NCBI GenBank assembly: GCA_033065855.1
Contig: JAVXUO010000192.1
Coordinates: 62,001 to 126,000, forward strand
Source of the DNA: Escallonia rubra
Lineage: Eukaryota; Streptophyta; Magnoliopsida; Escalloniales; Escalloniaceae
Length of the DNA stretch: 64,000 bases
Direction of reading: 5' to 3'
The notes beneath the pieces are model-generated. The model made no database searches. It worked only from the letters and a program-made list of their open reading frames with translations, and was not told the origin of the DNA. The stretch's first letter is position 1; every line of letters begins with the position of its first letter. Positions 34,307 to 47,695 of this stretch are shown one piece after another. A program made the position numbers and the translations under genes.

Positions 34307-34815
34307 CAAACTGTGAATTCGTTCATGATGAAACCTTTTTTGTTCTTTTGATTTGTCGACGATAGGAAATCAAGTAACAGTAACATAGACGATATGTATG
34401 CCAGTTAAGTTTATTAATGGCTTTCGTTGCAATTTCCTTGCCAAATTCACTCTTTATCTTTTCTTTTCTTCTCTTCTCTCTATTCTTGGGTAGCAGACCA
34501 TAATTATATCACCAGAACAAGCAACTTTTGGGGTTATACGAACGACTATTGCGCATCATACTTTATCACTTTTGACCAATTCTGAGAGAGAATAAAGCAA
34601 GCCTTTCCAAACTGAAAGCTATAAATTGTAGCAATATCTGGACAATTTGTGTGGTAAACACCAAGGAATTTAGCAAAATCAGGTTGAATTGACTAATGTT
34701 AAAAATGTAATACATTCCTCTCTTGATCAATAAACCCGAGCATTGATAAAAAAAAATATCAACGTCGTTTTACAAACATTCAGCAAGAATCTGATGACGA
34801 CAAAATTCTGAGAAT
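34307..34815. other. Spacer between convergent SPT2 and UBP27-like genes
   Basis: AT-rich 3' flanks of both genes, with no coding sequence. The paralogous spacer at 5206-5316 is only about 110 bp because of deletion there. Confidence 0.7.
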
Positions 34816-37800
34816 TTATACTTTCTCATAAAAAAGTAGGCTAGCCTCTGCAGCAAGTACATCTTTCTCTGAGACACTGTAAACTTCAGAATCTGAGATG
34901 CAAAACCATTGTACAAGAGAAGAATCTGATAAACCATCCGAGGTATCTTTGCTAGAATTGGCCTCTACTCGCCTGTAAACTTTGTAATGGCCATTTCCAT
35001 CTACACCGTAGTGCTGGACAACAGAAACTAGATGATACCTATGGAGTTCTGGAGGTGCTAAATGGCGAGAATTACATAGCTGCAGAAACAAAAATCAGAA
35101 TATGACATGAGAATCAACCTTAGTCAAAGAAAACACATTGACATTGCTCTGGAGATAAATTGCCATGGATCATTATACAGGTATGATGCACAATTGGGAC
35201 ATATTTCTCGGGATGCAAGATGGAAACAGTGTATGTCGTACTAACAGAGGCAAAATAACCTATCATAAGAAAGAGCATACACGCTACGTTATATCATGGG
35301 GGAAGTAGTGCATGATTGGGAGCTGGAAGTAGTGCAAAGGGGGGTCTGACTCAGCAAAAAGTCCAATAACTTGGGAACTACTTCTACCTCCAAGCATAAA
35401 CATCACGCCATCATCAATCAAGTATCATACAGGACTCGAGAGTAAAACATGATAAAAGGTATGCACCCAGGTAGCCGACATTGGGCGTTACACTTAGTGC
35501 CGTATCTGAGGAAGCTGTGAAGCTTTGAAAGGCTTATCAATTATCATGCATTAAGCTCGTGCTGAAGGTCGGAGTGACATTTATTGTTGGATGGTCATTC
35601 AGACTCATTCATTGATATCAGAAAGTGCAGCAAATGAATGAGATGACCAACGGCCTTCGCAAATGAACTTGAACTTGTGATCTCTATGTATACTATCTTT
35701 AAAAAGAATAAAAGTTGACTGAGATCTATGCGTGATTTGAAGAATTTGGAAGTTTTTGGTTGGTCTCAGGTCGTTAGTTTAGTAAAGTAGAACACACAGC
35801 CAGTGCCAATGCATCATACCGGCAATTCCGAGTTCCACGCGGGTCGGTCTCACTTTCTATAGTGATGGTGAAACTTAATCACCTCTCGTCCCACGAGTCC
35901 GTCTTCGAGCTATTCGAACCAGGTCAAGCCCAAAAGTGAGCCCAATTTGTTTGGCCCTGATACCGCCCTCTCAGAAGGAGAGTCTTTTATTTCCTAATTC
36001 CAAATGACAACTATTCCTTGTCCCTCCAATCTTACCAATACTATTTTAATGCACAATCTTGCCCTACAGAAGCAAAAACATTAAGCTTAATGTAACTTTT
36101 ATTGTTTGGTTTATTCTGACAATTATTCTACTTTTGCCTACTACGAGAAAGTCATATCTTAAGAGTATTGGTATTTCAGGTGTCCATCCTATCTTAGCTG
36201 AGGTGCCCCAATCTCCAAAAAGGACTTCTGATAAATCCTCGCGGATGAGTAAAACTAAATATGACGCACAACGTTCAAGTCTCTAAAGCTTCTCCATAGG
36301 ATATATATACTCATTAATACCTCAGCAGACCTCTAGACATCCATCGCAATTACTTCCAACAGTACGATCAAAACAAGAGCAGCAAAAAGCATCAGAAAAG
36401 AAGAGCATATATTAGAAAACAGAAACGGTTCCATCCTTTCGAACAAAAAGGGATGCCAAATTCAAGTAATTTGTGTGTTTAAGCTTGACTAACCTCATGA
36501 TTAGACTGCACATGCATACTAGATATATTGATGTTTGAGCAGCCTTCCGTGCGGGGAAAACTTGATTCCTCTCTAACAGTTTGTCTATTTATAGCACCTA
36601 AAATGTCAAATGCCTTTTGTCTGAGTTCCTCCTCCTCAACCACGTCTTCTGGTAAAATGCTTTTCTCCATTTGCCTGTACGTCCGGTTGAACTTTCTTCT
36701 ACCAAGCTCCAAGTTTAGTTGGTTGGAAAGAGTATTTGAGTGCCCATTTGGCAAATTTTCTCCCCAGTTGTTTAGTCCAGCTCCACTCTTTATGAGCCAG
36801 GAGATGTCCAAACTCAAAGGAAAGCGGATATGCCCCTAAATTATCAACACAAATAACCACAATAACGACAATAAATGATTAACAAATACTTGCAAATTAC
36901 TAAGCCTTGCTAAAGCAGGGTTCCCCAAGAGAAAAACTATGAGCTACTTATTGTAAGCGGGAGATATGGATGCAAGCAAAAGATTAAGCACACACGAGAG
37001 AGAAGAATAATATAACGGGCAACATCATGGCCTATCCACGGTAACTGGTCTTATAAGTTCCGTCAGGAAACAAAACAGAGTGATTTGCATCTCCAAAGTA
37101 CTGACCGACCACTTACTGAAAGTGAAAATATTTACCTGAATCTTAACCAGTTCGCCAATTACATTCATTGAAGCGCGTTGCAAATGCAGGCACAGAATCT
37201 GTAAATAGACAATCACACTGCTTGTTATGTGCGTACACGGAAGTGAGAATATGCCAACGTGGTATTAGGACAGTGACAAACCCCTTCTTTAGCCGTATAA
37301 CTACTAATAGTCTCACATTTTTTACTCTATATTGGCACCTCCAAGATTTGCTACTGCAATTACTGTCGGTACCTTTGGAGTGCGTGCAATTTTTAGCTGC
37401 TTGAATGTACGTGAAAAGCTATTTGACCAAGGTAGTGCTTTCAGACGAGGAATTCTTCTGCAGTCACAAGAATCTTGCTTGCTACAACGCGTAAGTTTTC
37501 TGATATCTGTCTGACAAGTAAGGCACAAAACCAAGTCAAAAGGAAGTAAACGCAACAAAGGACGCGACGAAATAGTGATATGCAAAAAGAATGAGTAATG
37601 GCACAGCAAGGACTTTGGGACCCAGAGAAAAGCATTTGTGGCATGATCTGAGCTTCGACTAAAACTGTGTACTTCACTGAAAATCAATTATTACTGAACC
37701 GAATTACCTCATTTACATCTTCTAGAGCTAAATACTTCACTGCAGCAGTATGCCAACAGTGGCTGCAGTAGTAATTTTCAAGTTGTTCTGCAACAAAAAA

Positions 37801-39165
37801 CTGCTTCAGGCAATCCTTCACGGAGCATCCAGCCATCTACAATTACATGGGGAGGAAAAAGATTTATAAAATGGCAAGTTAGCAACATTTGACACCTGAA
37901 ATTTTGCCATGAAGATGGGACAAAGAAGAATTAAAATAAGGCTAGCCCTATGCCAAAGCATAGATGGCTTTTGCCAAAGCTGTCAGAAGCAGGTGGTACA
38001 ACCACTGCAAAGCAACATCGCTTTGGCAAGAGCCAAAACTGCTTTGGCTATAGGGCTAACCTAAAATAAAGATACTGATGAATGTGTAGAACATACCACA
38101 AAGCCATCCTTATTAAGCACTGGTGGGAGGTGCAAACTGTGAAAACATTGAAAATCCAGAGATATCTGCAAAATGATAAAGGTAAGATTGATGCAAAAGT
38201 AGTACTATAGCTGAAAACTAAGAAGTGCATGACGTGTTGTACAGATGTGAGAAACAATTCAACTACCAATCAGAAACCAACATGGACAGATACAGCATTT
38301 TTAAGAGAACCTTCATCCAATTGCCATCACCATATGCAAGGCCTCTGTACCAGTTTTAGCATGAATTAAAATCTAACATGGAGGATAAAACTTTTCCTCT
38401 GTTCTACATGGAGAGCATATGTTATCAGCGAGTGTCATTCAACCTGAAACGAACAGCTTTGACAAGTCAATGAGCTGCCTAGAATCCCATCAAATGGCCC
38501 AAGGAAACTTCGTTGCCATCTTTCCTGCTCGCTTTGGACCACCCTCCTCCTATGATCAAGAATCCGACAGTCGGCCAAGAAAGTCACATCTGCCAGAGAA
38601 CCACGATTTGGGACATAGACTTCTGACAGTTCTTCTCTTAAAGAAGACAAAATGTGAAAAAATGCTTCTTCTGCATCCTACGAACATTATATTATCGATT
38701 AGGAAGCAGATTATGATGAATAATACTTCTTCAAAACCCAGATGACAAAGAATTGCACCTGTTGGCTAGTAAGATTAAAATTGGGAATATAATGATCCAC
38801 TGCAAGCATAACTCTTCGTGGACTCAGTACATCCATCCCATGTCGAATGGTACATAGTTCTGCAGAAACATGTTCACTTTCAGGAAGAAATTTTAGACAC
38901 CCAACAGACGAGGAAATGAAGCACCACAAGCACCTTATCCAATCTAACTAAACCCTCTACAGATAAACCAGGTCCCATCCCATTGCATGGAACAGAACGG
39001 AAAATTAAGTTACATAGCTGTTCCTACGAATAAGAGTATATTGCCACACCACAACTGAACTAGCCACTTCACCTTTGTCGCTAAAAGGTGAGAAAGGACA
39101 CTTAGAAGTATTAAAAAGGTCATCTAGAGTGGGCTAGTTCAACTTAAGATAAGGATTATCACTTC

Positions 39166-39204
<39 letters not shown>

Positions 39205-41133
39205 TCAGCAGAAACTGTGGAAAAGCCAAGACCTGAAAACACTTCAAGAGGCCAAACGAAAAAGGCTCGGATAAACGGAAGTGCTTACCGTGCCAAACAT
39301 GGAGAGGAATACAATACGTGTAAAAGTAGCAAACAAGCTGAGCTACTACAGTGAGCTTGGGCTTGTGATGCTAAGACTACACTTAAACTCAGGCTATAGT
39401 TGATATTAAGGAATATGGCAGACTCTATTGCATCGGAGCCTATCCCTCTCCGCTTAATCAATCGACAAAATTTTGCTTTCGAACGTTGTTTTGGTATATA
39501 AACTTTGAGGACAACTAATAGAATTAGTCTCAGAATAATTATAATTCGCGAGCTTTCACTAACCAAAGCCTGTCTCGAGCAATTATCAGCAAGAGGGCAA
39601 ACCTCGCAAATCTCAAATATCGCTTGAACAGTACATTGACGGGATTTATTAAAGGTCTGAATTTGGCTCGGTCTTCCTACAAACTCGAGTCAAGCAATTT
39701 AGAAACCAGTCGAGTAAGGGATGAGCGTGAATACATACGTTCACTTTATAGCCATTCCATTGATTAACAACTTAAAGAACACAGGAAAACTGGCACGAAA
39801 GCATCAAGCATTTCCAAAGTGTATAACTTGTTTAATTAATATTCATTGTCCACTATTAGTACAATGACAGGAAAAAATGTACCCCCTGATTCATCCAATG
39901 CATAGAGAGATATTTGGACATTCTGGCTCACCACTCCACTTGAAATGTAACCACTATTCGCACACCGACTGGAAAGAATGTAACCCCGATTCATCTTATG
40001 CATTGAGAGATGTATAGACGTTCTGGCTAACCAATCCATTTGAAACTTTAACCACAAACGACACTCTTAACCAACCGAGCCTTAACATTCACAGAAAGTC
40101 TTAAGGAATGACTAACAAAAGAAACTTTATTACTTGTATAGCATCATAAAGTCCTATCTCAACTGGGATTCAGGAAGATGATAATTGGACCAGGACCAAA
40201 TAGCAGTTAAGTTTAAGATCAAATACAGATTAATCTTCATTAACTAATACCGAAGTTCCCTTTTGCAAACTTAACTGGATAAGTTTGTGCTGTCTTTTTG
40301 CAAAGAAAAAGAAACGTAGCACAGCACATCGTTATACCACAATGCCAAGTCCAAAAAAAGTGTCATATTGGTCTTTCATTAATCAAGCACCCAAAGTAGA
40401 ACCCCCCTCAGTGTTCTTTTAGCTTTCCTTTCCCTCTTTTTCCTTTCCTTTTTTCTAGGAAACAGAAATTCAATTCTATCACATGACATAAACTTTACAT
40501 TACCTTCTAATAGAGTATCCAACGACAAAGCAAGTGGCATGCTCTCATCCCGTTCAACAGCCTCCTCCACGACCATTCTAAGAAAACTTCGAAAACATGA
40601 ACAGCTAGCCAGAGCCTTGTTAAAAAGAAAACCAATTTACTTTTGAAGCAAAAAAAGATTTACTCCTTCCGTTTCATTGGATTTTCTCCTTTGACTTCTT
40701 GCAAAACTCAGAAGGAAAAAATCCAATTATACATACACATATAAATATAAAAAACGATCAGAAACGAGTATAATACAAGAAACTCAAATGGAAAAATTGA
40801 TTGTACCTGTAAGATTACATTGAGAAAGCATGTGTTGCCGAGATTTTGCAATCCGGGTACTGCCCAAAGCTTTTCGGATGGACCCTCTAAGCTTTTAATG
40901 TTTCTCGCTTTACCGTCTCTTAAAGCCAAGATCAGACCAGCAGCACCAAGAATGCTGGCAACGGATATGTTTAACCCAAGAGCTGAAACCCAATTGCCAC
41001 GAGACAAGAACCTGAGCCCAAGTTTGAGTTGCTGAACTACTGAGTAAATGTTCATGTTGCCTTCAGTTTTCATTGTAGTGGTGCTCCTATGGCGACCAAA
41101 AGGGATGAGTGGTTGATCTAATATGGCCTTCAA
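34816..41133 (-). CDS. UBP27: UBP27-like ubiquitin-specific protease (ten exons)
   Basis: Exons in transcription order are 41133-40807, 40615-40504, 38859-38759, 38677-38444, 38165-38097, 37836-37708, 37510-37373, 37198-37136, 36835-36494 and 35079-34816. They join in frame with GT-AG introns to give 592 residues. The protein removes ubiquitin from substrates. Plant UBP27 is anchored in the mitochondrial outer membrane, and a hydrophobic segment here (about 54-71) fits. The Cys box GLQNLGNTCFLN places the nucleophile at C102. The His box GVDGNGHYKVY has H536, followed by WFCISDSEV. A YYCSHC pair (exon 6) and CDC (exon 7) are possible zinc ligands. A 122-bp MITE sits in intron 5. An in-frame ATG at residue 21 is an alternative start. 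Confidence 0.92.
37940..38061. mobile_element. MITE, 122 bp, in intron 5 of the UBP27-like gene
   Basis: Terminal inverted repeats GGCTAGCCCTATGCCAAAGC / GCTTTGGCTATAGGGCTAACC are flanked by the 8-bp duplication TAAAATAA (37932-37939 and 38062-38069). Nearly the whole element can fold back. The 8-bp duplication fits a hAT-type MITE. Confidence 0.88.
39170..39201. repeat. TA microsatellite
   Basis: A (TA)n run in the large intron between exons 2 and 3 of the UBP27-like gene. Confidence 0.95.
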
Positions 41134-41583
41134 ATAGATGGCTTCACGTAATCAGACTCAGAGAGGACGCAGGAGGAGAGAAAGCTTTGCAGAAACCTTC
41201 TCAGGTTGATAGGGCCAAACCCCCTCTTTTTCCCGTTTTATTGTTTGACTAAATTGCAAAGAACTCCTTAAAGTTTGTAACTTCTAACGATCAGAACCAT
41301 AACCTCCTAAGTTAGGCATCTAAGACCCCAGGGTGTCCAATTTGAAGTAATTGTACCCAAAATCTCAATCCTGTCAAAGCAAAAAAAAAATGGATGGCCG
41401 TCTACACTTGCATCTCATGTGAGCAAAACTCTCCAACCCATTTTTTTCATTTTCTCTTCTTCTTCTTCCCTCACCACCGTACCACCCACCCCCATCAACC
41501 ACACTCCACCTATTCGCACTGTCCCACCTACTTTCACTGCCATCATCCCTCATCATCAGCCACCACAGGCATAAGCACAGACA
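41134..41583 (-). other. Upstream region of the UBP27-like gene
   Basis: Non-coding. It holds a CT/CCACC-rich stretch (41450-41560) and no clear core promoter motif that I would call. Confidence 0.5.
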
Positions 41584-41852
41584 TGTAGAATTTAAGAGTT
41601 CAAGATAAAAACAGTGGACAAAGAAAGGAATGATATAGGAGGATTATTTCACTCAATTGTTTTGATGCACATAAAATGATGAAAAATTAGTGCCTTTATA
41701 TAAGCTTACACATAACAAGAACTCCTAAAAACATGAACCACTACACCACTAAGCCATTACACTACTACACCACTAAGGCACTATACCACTAAACCACTAA
41801 ACGATAATTTTAGAACAACTTATCTTTAACAACATTGAATCATTCTTCAACA
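41584..41852 (-). repeat. 3' LTR of the truncated copia element
   Basis: On the minus strand it starts TGTTGAAGAATG and ends TTCTACA (269 bp). It is immediately preceded by a purine tract, AAGGGGGGC (plus-strand 41853-41861), as expected for the plus-strand primer site next to a 3' LTR. The matching 5' LTR is absent. Confidence 0.75.
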
Positions 41853-44345
41853 GCCCCCCTTGATTCAAAGCTGGACACTCCAAGTCGTCTTCTAAAGTAA
41901 ATATGCTTATGAACAGAAAGTGACTTGGTCAAAATATCAACGCCCTGCTCATTTGTATTGCAATACTTTAATGTTATCATCTCTTCTGCTACCAATTTAT
42001 GTATGAAGTGATGTCGAATATCGATATGCTTAGTTCTCCCATGCTAGACCGGATTTTTTGTCATAGTAATCGTGGCTTTGTTATCACACCAAATCTCTAT
42101 TGCTCCTTAAGAAAATCAGCAAGTAACATTCTCAACCAAAGTGTTTGGCATGTCAAAGATGTTGCAGCAACATACTCCGCCTCAGTCAATGATAGTGTTG
42201 TTGCTGGTTTCTTTGAAACTTCATGAGACAACACCTGATCCAAGAATAAAAACGCTTCCAGAAGTACTCTTTCTATCTTCAACAGACCCTACCAATCACT
42301 GTCAGTAAATCCACATAATTTAAATTAAGATACATGAGAATACCATATGCCAAAAATCAATAGTTCTAGCAATATATCGCATGATCCTCTTAGCTGCTCT
42401 GAGATGGTGCTTTGTGGGAGAGTGCATAAACCTTGAAACAACACTCACAGAAAAAGATATATCGGGTCTAGTGTGAGTCAAATAAATTAAACCACCAACT
42501 ATACTTCTGAAAACTTTCCCATTAGCTGCGTCAGTACCATCTTGTGACTGAAGCTTTTCATTCAAATTCATAGGAGTAGTAGCTACCTTGTAATTCAACA
42601 TATTAAACCTTTTCAACATATCTATAGCATATTTCCTTTGTGACACAAAAACTCCGTCTTCAAGTTGCTTAATTTCCAAGCCAAGAAAATAATGCAACAT
42701 ACCCAAGTCCAACATTTCAAACTTTCTCATCATACTATCTTTGAATTCCGCTATCAAACAATGAAAAGACCCCAAATATATTATGTCATCAATATAAAGG
42801 CATACTATAAGAAAGCCATATGTACCTTGCTTTTTCAAATAAAGCGCAGGCTCATTTTCACTTCTTGCAAATCCTTTTTCAAGAAAAAAAAAATGAATCA
42901 ATCTTGTTGTTTTATGCTCGTGGAGCCTGTTTCAACCAGTACAAAGCCTTCTTTAACATGTATACCTTCTCTTATTTGCATCTAACTACAAAGCCTTCAG
43001 GTTGAGACACATAAACTTCTTCTTTCAATTCGCCATTCAAAAAAGCTGACTTAACATCAAACTGATATATAGGCAATTAAGCTGAGCAGCAAGGGCTAAG
43101 ATAACTCTCACATATTCAAATCGAGCAACAGGGGAGAAGGTTTCTTCGAAATCAGTACCTTGTTGTTATGAATAACATTTCACTACCAAACGAGCCTTAT
43201 GCCTTTGAACACTCCCATCAGCGTGGCATTTCGTGTTGAATATCCACTTCAAACCAATTATATTTTTCCCATCTGGCAAGTCCACAATCTCTCAGGTTTC
43301 ATTCTTCTGAATGGCTGTTATCTCATCTTTCATTGCTTCGCACCATTCTTCATGTTCAACTGCTTCTTCAAAATATGTTTGGGTCTGAAATGAACAAAGT
43401 GAAAGTACATCTCTCATAAATTTATCTCAATGATCTAACCTTCCTTGGGGGAGTTTCATCGGAGGAAGTTAAAATGCAACTGATGTTGTTGTCGCTTGTC
43501 ATAGGAGATGAAACTGTTGAGTTTGTGGGTGTTGGATCAACTAGTACATCATCATTTTCTGTTGGAATCTCACTAGGTGCTTCAACTTTGCCATCTTCAC
43601 TAAAAGACCAACTTCCACCTTCATCAAATACCACATTTCTACTAATAATGACTTTGCTATTTATTGGATTGTATAAGCGATATGCTTTAGAATGAGAGCA
43701 ATATCTAAGAAAAATGCATTGTTCAGACTTCTCATCAAGCTTCTGACAAACTTGTGAGTTAACCAAAACATATGTTATACATCCAAAAATTCTTAAATGG
43801 CTTACCGATGGCTTCTTACTATTCCAAGCTTCATATGGTGTTTGATTTGGAACTGCTCTTGTTGGTGAAATGTTCCTCAAATACATTGTAATGCCTACTG
43901 CTTCTACCTAAAACTGATCAGGAAGACCCTTGGCCTTAAGCATGCTTCTAGCCATTTCAACAATTGTTCGGTTCTTCCGCTCAGCAACCCCATTCTGTTC
44001 CGGTGTGTATGGTGCAGTTAATTCCCTGTGGATTCTATTTTTCTCACAAAAAGTATCAAACTTGTTAGATGTAAATTCACCACCTCTATCTGTACGAAGA
44101 GCTTTGATGTAGTTACCATTATGCTTCACAACGCTTGTCTTGAATTTCTTAAACATCTCAAGTGCTTTAGACTTATATTCAGAAGAAGAAAAAAACACCC
44201 AACTTGTACGACTATAATCATCGGTGAATAATAGAAAATATTTACTCCCCCCAAATGATTCTATTTTCATAGGCCTACATAAAGCAGCATGAATTAAAAA
44301 CTTGTACCCTAGATTGAGACCCTTTTCCTTGAAGATCGATTTGAG
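41853..44345 (-). pseudogene. Truncated Ty1/copia pol (integrase, RT, RNase H)
   Basis: Read on the minus strand, the order is integrase, reverse transcriptase, RNase H, as in Ty1/copia. The integrase core (44270-43908) has TDDYSRTSWVFF, LRTDRGGEF and YTPEQNGVAERKNRT. The post-core region (43886-43422) has PYEAWNSKKPSVSHLRIFGC. Reverse transcriptase (about 43400-42320) has the active-site block CLYIDDIIYLG and the downstream FEMLDLGMLHYFLGLEI. RNase H remains (42282-42097) include LTEAEYVAAT. Frameshifts and stops separate the pieces. Gag, protease and the 5' LTR are missing beyond 44345, so this is an inactive 5'-truncated copy. Confidence 0.93.
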
Positions 44346-44763
44346 TGGAAGATTGAAGATGAGTTAGGCAACTAGCCCATTCATGGTTAGTTTTTCGAAA
44401 TGGCCTTTTTTTATTGTCTCTGATTAAACTATGGTTTTCTGATTAAAGTACGAGATTAAAGTACTGAGTTTCACCCATGATAGTATTGACTAATCGTATT
44501 GTTGAATAAAGTAATGTTATTTTTTGATTTTCCCGTTTCATTGAGATTTTGTGCCAATGTTTTATTGGTAGGACAATGGTCATGTATCTATCTAAGGCAG
44601 ACAATGGGTGGTCTGTGTGACATATATTTGTTTTTTGCAGTAGTTATTTTGTACTTGCACAATAGTTAATTTGTGATTTGAGATCTTTGTGTTTATTTAT
44701 TTTTTATTTCAGACCATACTTCTACGTTGTTGAGGAGTTAAATTGCATTATGGGAGTCAGTTT
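44346..44763. other. Spacer before the MuDR relic
   Basis: AT-rich with no gene seen. It may include the untranslated 5' part of the MULE that follows; no terminal inverted repeat was found. Confidence 0.4.
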
Positions 44764-46278
44764 AATAACATTTCACATAAGGTTTATTCCCCTTGCAATA
44801 TAGACCAGTTTGACTATTGTGACTTTGACATGTGAAGCCTTATTAAGATTGATAGAATGGCAGAAAGTGTAGGAGCTATAGGGTTTATGAAGTATTACTA
44901 TAAGAAATTTGGGTAAAACCTTGACAAAGGCCTAATGCAGATGCTTGTATAATCAAATATTTTGGCATTAAAAAACTTCATAAATGATCAGGGTCAAGCA
45001 GAAGTATATCTAGAAAGTTTGTCAATGGATGAAATGATGGATGAGCTTGAGAGTCAATTAGGGATGAAACAGAGCAGGGAGTCTAATGTGGTTATTGAAG
45101 AACTTGACGATGAAGGTAATATGGTCAGAGGGGATAATGTGGTGTAAGATCGAGAACACATGGTCAAGAAGTGGTAGCAGCTTTAAATTGTCTAGAAGGT
45201 CCAAGCAATGTTGGTAGTGAAGGTTAGGTATAGAAGCCGGTAATGAAGGGTTGGGTACACAGTCCGGTAATGAGGGGTTAGTTACACATGCTTAAGTAAA
45301 TATAGGCATTAAGGGGAGGAGAAACATAATCCAGAGGAATAATGAGGGCCAAGGGAAACTAGTAATGAGGGGCCAAGGAAACTGGTAATGAGGGGCCAAA
45401 AGAAACTGTTAATGACAAGCCAAGGAAAAATAGTAATGAGGGGTCAAGGGAAACTGCTAATGAGGGACCAAGAGAAACTAATAATGAGATGCCAAGGGAA
45501 ACTTGAAAACAGTTGTGATGAATGTTTTATGGTAGTGACTATGATGCTACTAAGAATGATAAACTGTTGGATTATGTAGTTGAACATACAGGAGGCAGGA
45601 ACAGCAAAGGTGAGGAACCCTCTGGGGTTATGTTTGAAGAGAGAGAAAGAAAGAGAGAGAAAGTATAACTCTGATGAGTGGAATATGTTACCACCATCTA
45701 AATCTGAGGGTGTAAATATGATGACAAAAAATAGGGGAATTCAACCCTGCCTCAGACATGAGGCACCCTAGGTTCAAGGTTGGTATGGTGTTTGGAGATA
45801 ACAAAGTGTTTAAATATGTTGTTAAACATCATTTTATTTTGGAAGGAAAACCAGTGAAATTCACCACAAATGAATCAGCAAGGCTTAAAGCTCGTGTGCT
45901 ACAAAAGGTTATCCATGGCAAGTGTATGTATCTAGAAGGCAAGGAGATAATGAGGTTGATTTGGTTGTAAAGACTTGTGAGAATGTGCACACTGTAACAG
46001 GGCTCACAAGAATAAAAATATGACCACTAATTGGCTTGCTTTTAGATACAGTAGAGAATTCAGATTAAATCCTCAAATAAAATTGGTACTCTAAGGAATA
46101 CATTGACGAGCGATCACCAAATAGATGTGCCAATTAGAATAGCTTATTAAAGCAATGGCTGGTTGATGGTAATATAGTTAAACAATTTATACAGTTGTAC
46201 AAACCCACGAGTATAATGTCAACAATATAGTGCGGGGGTACAATGTCTCTACATTGTACAAAATGTATACAATTGATG

Positions 46279-46332
46279 GCGGGGGTAGAATGTCTCTATA
46301 TTGTTGGCAATATAGAGACATTGTACCCCCGC
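46279..46332. repeat. Near-perfect 25-bp hairpin in the MULE relic
   Basis: GCGGGGGTAGAATGTCTCTA... (46279-46303) pairs with 46308-46332 with one mismatch and a 4-base loop. A third direct copy of the arm lies at about 46231-46256. The surrounding coding homology is interrupted here, so this is probably a small foldback insertion. Confidence 0.85.
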
Positions 46333-46931
46333 ACTAAGCATAGATTATGTATGACGCACTTACATACAAACTTTAAGGTAGCATGGTTTACTAGGATTGC
46401 TGTGAGACATGCCTTGTTTGGTGCAACCAAGGCAACTAACGGGGTGAAATTTAATCATAAGATGTCAAAGATGGCTAAAATAAATAATGAGGCAGCGGCT
46501 TGGCTTGATGATAAGCCACCTATATAATAGTCTAGATCACATTTTAGTAAACATTCTAAGTGTAGGGTTCAGTTGAATAACTACTTTGAAAGCTCCAATG
46601 CACTGATAAACGAGGGAAGGTATAAATTAATCATTACTTGAATACTTTAATGACAAGGATGAGGTTTTCAAGGGAACAAACAGAGGAATGGCATGATGAG
46701 ATTTAACTTGCAATATAGAAGATAGTAGAAAGATTGAAGGTGTATGCTGGGGAGGGATACCACCACACTCAGGGGATTTGAAGTTTCAAGTATTGTGTCT
46801 ATGGAAGGGAGAAGTTCACTGTGAATGAATGAATGTAAAGGAGTAAGTTGTTCCTGTAAGAGGTATGACTTGAATGGAATTTCCTGCCCTCATGTAATTG
46901 CATGCATTTGGCAAAAATAGCCTATTCGTGA

Positions 46932-47695
46932 CTTTTTAGATGAGAGAAAGGAAAAAAAAGGAAAAGAAGGGAAGAGAAGAGAAGAGAAGTGAAAGCAAGA
47001 CAATTTTCCTTCCTCTTGAATTTGAGTTTAAGATACAAAAAAAAAGCATCATTCTTTTTTATTGTTTGTAAGTTCAGCAAAAAAGAAAAGAAAAGACATC
47101 AGATTACATATATACCCTGATACTATATTGTGATAATTATAGCAAATACTATCAATGTATGATCCTAAAAAGGAACATGATTTTGACGGAAAAACAAATT
47201 AGCCATCAATGACATCATACAAATTTCATACCATACTAATGTAATAAGCCTTACATCACTGGTTAATGTCATAATAGGAAAAATTAAACATCGGACATGA
47301 GTTGACTACAAACTTCCCAACATCCAAACCTAATTAGTGTCACACCAAAAGCAAAACAATCAGTCATGAGTCAACTCTAACATCTAAAAAAAATCATCTA
47401 TTTGTAAGTAAAATGGTAAGTTCTTTTAATAAACCCTAAAACCTGAAAATCATTAAATTTTTTAGTCTTTAGTATCTCAAGGGTAATAGGGGCATTATTA
47501 AAATATTATTTATGAGAGTTTCCTTTCTTTTCGTTTCTTCCCAATTTTGGGAGAAAAGATTTAGAGACAAAACCCAAACTATCCTCCTTTTTTCCTTATT
47601 TTCTTTCCTTAAAAAAACTCACAAAAAGAGACATTTTCCTTCATTTTCCTTTTGTTTCTCTCCTAAAAAAACACTCACAAACAAGCTAAAAGGGT
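46932..47695. other. Insertion-like non-coding block in the MULE relic
   Basis: Protein homology stops after IWQK/PIRDF and resumes at EDLIHECN, with about 760 bp of AT-rich DNA between. The edges carry GAGAGAAAGGAAAA-like and TTTTCCTTTTGTTTCTCTC-like purine/pyrimidine tracts that are roughly inverted. No target duplication was established. It could be an insertion or a degraded intron. Confidence 0.4.
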
